Shown here one piece after another: positions 60,064 to 64,000 of a stretch of DNA of 64,000 bases (its first letter is position 1; every line of letters begins with the position of its first letter). Source of the DNA: Rhodoferax sediminis (GTDB lineage: Bacteria; Pseudomonadota; Gammaproteobacteria; Burkholderiales; Burkholderiaceae_C); NCBI RefSeq assembly GCF_006970865.1, contig NZ_CP035503.1, positions 3,299,001-3,363,000 on the forward strand. Reading direction: 5' to 3'. The position numbers and the translations under genes were made by a program. The notes under the pieces were generated by a model. It had not been told where the DNA came from, searched no databases, and saw only the letters and a program-made list of their open reading frames with translations.

Positions 60064-61056
60064 ATGGACATACGTCAGTTGAGGTATTTCGTGCAGATTG
60101 TCGAAAGCGGCAGTTTGACCAAGGCGTCGCGCCAGTTGTTCATCGCGCAGTCGGCACTCAGCCAGCGGATGGCCCTGCTCGAAGAGGAAGTTGGCAAGAC
60201 CCTGCTGGTTCGCTCTGTGCGCGGCGTCGTCCCCACGCAGAACGGCGATGCGCTCTACCAGCACGCCAGGTTCATGCTGCGCCAGCTCGACGAAGCGGTG
60301 TTGATCGCGCGCCAGGAATTCTCGAACGTGCGGGGACGCGTCACCGTGGGCCTGGCCCCCTCGACCGCGTGCATGCTCGGACTGCCGTTGTTGCGGACCC
60401 TGAAGGAGAAGTATCCGGGAATCCTGCTGAACGTGTTCTCCGCGCTGCCCGGGCACCTCGAGGAGAAGGCCAGGCTGGGCGAACTGGATGTGGCGATCCT
60501 GTTCAGCAAGACAGCGGCCAGCGAGATGACGTTCGAGCCGTTGCTTGACGAGGAGGTCTTCGTCATCCTGCCCGGGAACACCAAACTGGTAGCGCCGCGC
60601 AAGAAGTCCCTCACTCTGAAGGAGACGGCGGCACTCCCGATGGTGCTGTCCACGCCGAGTCACGCCCTGGCTCGCAGGTTCATGCTCGAGCTCGAGCGCG
60701 CCGGCCTGGAACCGAATGTGGCCGCCGAGATCGATTCCCTGCTGCTGGTCATGCGCTATGTCGCCGAAGGTGAAGGCGCCACCATCCAGCCCATGGCGGC
60801 GACGGAGACGCTCTACCCTCCGGACGGATGGCGTTGCTTGCCGATCTCGAATGCACCGATGACCCGCGCCAACTACATCTACGCATTGTCGCCACAGAAG
60901 CTTTCCGCGAGCGCTTCCATCGTGCGTGCCGAGCTCAAGCACATCACCGAGCAGCTGATCGCAAGCGGCACTTGGCAGGGGGTGCGACTCACCCCCACGG
61001 TGGCCGAAGCCATCGGCGAAGACCGGCAGGCAAGCCAGGGGCTCACCCCAGTTTGA
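60064..61056 (+). CDS. LysR-type transcriptional regulator 3 (Nac/CysB-like branch)
   Basis: 330 residues from MDIRQLRYFVQIVESGSLTKASRQLFIAQSALSQRMALLEEEVG; GAGG upstream, with TTG six bases earlier as an alternative. Unlike LysR 1 and 2 in the co-inducer domain (GRVTVGLAPSTACMLGLPLL), so it belongs to a different branch. Its last codons overlap the end of the convergent Bug pseudogene. Confidence 0.92.
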   Translation: MDIRQLRYFVQIVESGSLTKASRQLFIAQSALSQRMALLEEEVGKTLLVRSVRGVVPTQNGDALYQHARFMLRQLDEAVLIARQEFSNVRGRVTVGLAPSTACMLGLPLLRTLKEKYPGILLNVFSALPGHLEEKARLGELDVAILFSKTAASEMTFEPLLDEEVFVILPGNTKLVAPRKKSLTLKETAALPMVLSTPSHALARRFMLELERAGLEPNVAAEIDSLLLVMRYVAEGEGATIQPMAATETLYPPDGWRCLPISNAPMTRANYIYALSPQKLSASASIVRAELKHITEQLIASGTWQGVRLTPTVAEAIGEDRQASQGLTPV

Positions 61057-61650
61057 TGCTCTTGCCGACCTCGCGCCACTTGGCGAGTTCCTTCTGCACA
61101 AAAGCCTTGAAAGCCTCGGGCGGGGTCACCGGCGCGGGCTGCATGAACAGCGTCTCCTACAGCCGCTTGACGACGTCGGGCATTGCGCTGATCCTGGTGA
61201 ATGCGTCATTGAGCTGCGCGACGATTGGGGGCGGCAGGTTGGCGGGACCGGCCAGTCCAAAGTAGGTGTATGGGGGGATGGTCTCCAGGCCTTTCAGGTG
61301 GACCTCCGCCACGGTCGGTACGCCCGGCAGGCTGTCCATCCGGGAGAACCCATCGACGGCCAGCGCCTCACCTTCCCCGTTGCGATGAGCGGAATGGCGA
61401 ATTGCGCAGTGGTCATCCCGACCTCGACGGTGCCGACTGCGACCTCCCGCATGGCTTCGGCATCGGATTTGTATGGAACGTGAATCATTCTGGCCCCATT
61501 GTCATTCATTACGTACTCGCCCTCCAGGTGCACGGCGCTGCCAAGCCCTGCGGACGCGAAGCTCAACTTGTCGGCGTTGGCCTTGGCGTAGGTGACGAGC
61601 TCACCCACCGAGCGCAACGGTAGGTCTGCATTCACGGTGATCAGGCCCGG
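61043..61650 (-). pseudogene. Decayed Bug-family gene, N-terminus deleted
   Basis: Reading from 61650: VNADLPLRSVGELVTYAKANADKLSFASAGLGSAVHLEGEYV, then MIHVPYKSDAEAMREVAVG in frame 1. A shift near 61360 gives RMDSLPGVPTVAEVHLKGLETIPPYTYFGLAGPANLPPP, then a TAG after KRL (about 61159), then ETLFMQPAPVTPPEAFKAFVQKELAKWREVGKSIKLG to the TGA at 61043. The first about 130 residues are absent. Dead. Confidence 0.88.
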
Positions 61651-61659
61651 ACCAGGCTC

Positions 61660-62469
61660 TCAAGGCGCGCCGAAGCGCCAGCGCAGGAATGTCTTCACGT
61701 CGTCGACACAGCGATCCGGCACACCATCCGTAATGTGATGCGGCAAGCCTTCATAGGTCACGGCCTGGATGTCAGGGATGCGCTGACGCATCACTTCGTA
61801 AGCGCTTTCGTTCCCGATCTGCGCGGCGCCCGGAATGGCTAGAAAGGTCGGACAGCGGATTTCGTGCAAGCGGTCCGCCCAGTCCTGTGTCGTCATGTAA
61901 GTGACCAAGCGCCCGCCGAATTCGACGTCGAGCCGGTCGGCCTCGTCGAGAAACCACTCGATGTGCTTCGGGTCCAGTTGATCGACTGGCAGCCGGGCCC
62001 TGATGTTCTCGGCCAGGAAAGCCCGCAGCCCGATTTCCTTGACCCTCGGAAGCCACGCAGCCCACTGGCTCTGCAGCAGCCCCGGTGTCGAGCTGAAGAG
62101 CATCAGGCTTTTGATCCGGTCGGGCCGCGTCATTGCGATGTTCTGCCCGATGTAGCCGCCCGCGGAGTTGCCGGCGATGTGCGGCCGCTCGCAGCCGACG
62201 TGATCGAGCAGCTCGATGACGTCCTGCACGAGCCTCTGCATGCTCAGTTCCTTCTCGGGCGAAGGGACCTCCGACGCGCCGTGGCCGCGCATGTCCATGC
62301 GCAGCACCCGATAGTGGCCGCACAGGCGCGGTACCCATGCGAAATAGCGCTTGGCGCTACCCATTGCGGCGTGCAGCAGCAAGACCGTATCCGGCTTCTT
62401 CCAAGGCGATGTGGAGTCGTCGATGTAATAAGCAATCCTAGTCCCGTCGCTCGCGGTAAAGTGTGTCAT
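61660..62469 (-). CDS. Alpha/beta hydrolase
   Basis: 269 residues, MTHFTASDGTRIAYYIDDS. HAAMGSAKRYFAWVPRL, nucleophile Ser in HIAGNSAGGYIGQNIAM, RMDMRGHGAS, catalytic His probably in YEGLPHHITDG. It is preceded 24 bp upstream by an aldehyde dehydrogenase gene, repeating the hydrolase/aldehyde dehydrogenase pairing at 54.4-55.6 kb in reverse order. Ester or C-C hydrolase; substrate unknown. Confidence 0.87.
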   Translation of the reverse strand: MTHFTASDGTRIAYYIDDSTSPWKKPDTVLLLHAAMGSAKRYFAWVPRLCGHYRVLRMDMRGHGASEVPSPEKELSMQRLVQDVIELLDHVGCERPHIAGNSAGGYIGQNIAMTRPDRIKSLMLFSSTPGLLQSQWAAWLPRVKEIGLRAFLAENIRARLPVDQLDPKHIEWFLDEADRLDVEFGGRLVTYMTTQDWADRLHEIRCPTFLAIPGAAQIGNESAYEVMRQRIPDIQAVTYEGLPHHITDGVPDRCVDDVKTFLRWRFGAP

Positions 62470-62493
62470 GGCGGCTTCCTAGTCTTTTTGGGC

Positions 62494-63966
62494 TCAGGCG
62501 AGCTTAATCATGATGCTCTTGGTCACGAGGAACGCTTCGAGCCCCTCGGGTCCCATCTCGGCGCCAATGCCGCTCTGCTTCTGGAATCCCGTGGGCATGT
62601 ACTTCAGCGGCGAGTCGTCGCGGAAGCAATTGACCCAAACGATGCCGGAACGAACCGCCCGGGCCACATTCATTGCCGTGTCCAGGTTCGTGGTCCAGCA
62701 CCCCGCGACCAGGCCGAAGATGGTGCAATTGGCAATCGCTATGGCGTGCTCGACGTCCTTGAAGGTCAGGATGCTCAGCACCGGCCCGAAGATTTCCTCC
62801 TGCGCGATGCGGGAATCGGCGCCGACCTGGTCGAAGATGGTGGGTTCCAGGAAGAAGCCCCCACGCAAATCGGCGCGGTCCGGGCGCTTGCCGCCGTGGA
62901 TCAGCCTGGCAGAGGATTTTCCAGCCTCGATGTAGGACTCGACCCGGCGCAGCTGGTCTTCGCTGACGAGCGGGCCGCACATCGTGTCTTCGGCAAACGG
63001 GTCACCCATCCTGGCAGCAGCCACGTGCTTGAGCAGGAGCTCGACGAATTCTTCCTTGACGGATTCCTGGACCAGGACGCGGCTGCCGGCCTGGCAGGAT
63101 TGGCCCGCCAGCCGGAAGATGCCCTTGGCGACGACCGACGCGGTGTGGTCCAGGGATGCCGCATCGGCAAAGACGATGTTCGGCGACTTCCCGCCAAGTT
63201 CGAGCTTCACCCGTTTCAGGTTGCCCGCGGCGGCGCGCATCACGGCCTTTCCGGTGGCGCTGGAACCGGTGAACGTCACCATGTCGACCTTGTCGCTGGC
63301 GGCAATTGCCTGGCCCACCACGGCTCCGTTTTCCCTCGCGCTGGTCACCACGTTGAAGGCGCCGGGCGGAAGTCCTGCCTCTTCGAGGATGCGCGCGAAT
63401 TGCACGACCGCGCCAGACGACTGGTGTGCCGGCTTGATGACGACCGTGCAGCCCGCAGCCAGTCCCGGGCAGGCCTTGTGCGTCACCGAAAGCGGCGCGT
63501 TCCATGCCGTGAGTGAACCGACGACGCCCACCGGCTCCTTGAGGATCATGCCGATTGCGTCGCGGCGCTGGCCGCCGATGGCTTCGTCACGACGTTCGAC
63601 AATCAGGCCGGCGTAGTAGTCCAGGGCATCCGCGGCGCCGGCCACTGCCCGGAGCATTTCCGACTTCGGCTGGCCCACTTCCCGGGTCATCGTGTCGGCG
63701 AGCGTCTGCGCCCGGTCGCGCATCAATGACGCTGCCCGCCGCAATACCGCGCCGCGCTCGGCGGCGGATTTCCGCGACCAGGGACCCTTGTCGAACGCCT
63801 GGCGTGCCGCGTCGATCGCATCTGCCGCATCGCGCTCGTCCGAATCCTGGTAGGTTGCAACGAGCGATTGGTCGAATGGGTTGTGGCGTTGATAGGTCCC
63901 GCCGTTGACGGCGTTGACCCACTTGCCGTCGATGAAATTCTGGCTTGGGGTCGTCGCTTCAGCCAT
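62494..63966 (-). CDS. Aldehyde dehydrogenase
   Basis: 490 residues, MAEATTPSQNFIDGKWVNAV. Catalytic Cys in RLAGQSCQAGSRVLVQ, Glu in KLELGGKSPNIVF, FTGSSATGKAVM, EEIFGPVLSIL. Intact counterpart of the broken gene at 40433/41962/54352, although only moderately similar to it. First gene of a pair with the alpha/beta hydrolase at 61660; the start is 34 bp from the window end. Confidence 0.93.
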   Translation of the reverse strand: MAEATTPSQNFIDGKWVNAVNGGTYQRHNPFDQSLVATYQDSDERDAADAIDAARQAFDKGPWSRKSAAERGAVLRRAASLMRDRAQTLADTMTREVGQPKSEMLRAVAGAADALDYYAGLIVERRDEAIGGQRRDAIGMILKEPVGVVGSLTAWNAPLSVTHKACPGLAAGCTVVIKPAHQSSGAVVQFARILEEAGLPPGAFNVVTSARENGAVVGQAIAASDKVDMVTFTGSSATGKAVMRAAAGNLKRVKLELGGKSPNIVFADAASLDHTASVVAKGIFRLAGQSCQAGSRVLVQESVKEEFVELLLKHVAAARMGDPFAEDTMCGPLVSEDQLRRVESYIEAGKSSARLIHGGKRPDRADLRGGFFLEPTIFDQVGADSRIAQEEIFGPVLSILTFKDVEHAIAIANCTIFGLVAGCWTTNLDTAMNVARAVRSGIVWVNCFRDDSPLKYMPTGFQKQSGIGAEMGPEGLEAFLVTKSIMIKLA

Positions 63967-64000
63967 GGGACACTCCCAGCAGCGATGGGACCACCTGCGC

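Noticed and set aside
1..64000. CRISPR arrays, rRNA or tRNA genes
   Set aside because: No regularly spaced repeats, no rRNA-like stretches and no cloverleaf with CCA-type end were found by eye; integration sites here are in protein genes, not tRNAs.

Overview
The window looks like a stretch of a GC-rich betaproteobacterial (Burkholderiales) chromosome. The main evidence is the large number of Bug-type periplasmic solute-binding proteins (seven loci, three intact), the MmgE/PrpD, COG3618-type amidohydrolase and SDR paralogs, and two Liv-type ABC transporters. No rRNA, tRNA or CRISPR array was seen.

Layout. (1) 0-9.4 kb: a Bug protein cut by the window edge, a frameshifted SMP-30 lactonase, three MmgE/PrpD genes (two divergent from the third), a Bug protein, an SDR and an aldehyde dehydrogenase. 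(2) 9.4-15.4 kb: Liv-type ABC cluster 1 (fused LivH-LivM permease, LivF broken at a G7 run, LivG, binding protein) divergent from an amidohydrolase. (3) 15.4-24.6 kb: a PrpD-LysR-Bug operon, a decayed Bug gene, and a Bug gene cut off from its upstream region by an IS4-family element, then an iron-type alcohol dehydrogenase and a 3-hydroxyisobutyrate-dehydrogenase-like (HIBADH-like) gene. (4) 24.7-31.7 kb: a second amidohydrolase with ABC cluster 2 (LivF, fused LivM-LivG, LivH, binding protein) and a divergent LysR gene. (5) 31.7-40.4 kb: remnants plus a plus-strand set (CMD-like, a double-domain dehydrogenase, aldo/keto reductase, carboxylesterase, ABM-domain and cupin proteins) and a GMC oxidoreductase. 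(6) 40.4-54.7 kb: an aldehyde dehydrogenase pseudogene broken into three pieces by an IS5-family element and by an IS66-family element, the latter itself filled with three further recombinase elements. (7) 54.7-64 kb: two alpha/beta hydrolases, HIBADH-like, SDR, ABM and LysR genes, an intact aldehyde dehydrogenase and more decayed genes.

How the genes fit together. The catabolic genes pair uptake systems (Bug and Liv proteins) with hydrolases or lactonases, dehydratases and NAD(P)-linked dehydrogenases. The likely theme is import and oxidation of organic acids, possibly through lactone intermediates; no substrate can be named from sequence. A shared LysR-type site (TAAG-N5-CTKA) occurs at three promoters, so several blocks may belong to one regulon controlled by one or both of the two near-identical LysR proteins.

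The most remarkable part is the nested mobile DNA at 42.4-54.4 kb. The 3-prime end of one IS66 tnpC gene carries a large-serine-recombinase element and two unrelated recombinase-in-trio (RIT) elements, head to head. Both RIT elements have long perfect terminal inverted repeats, a perfect palindrome on the ritA side, TATG direct repeats 17 bp apart at the tips, and an abutting CGGCC on the ritC side.
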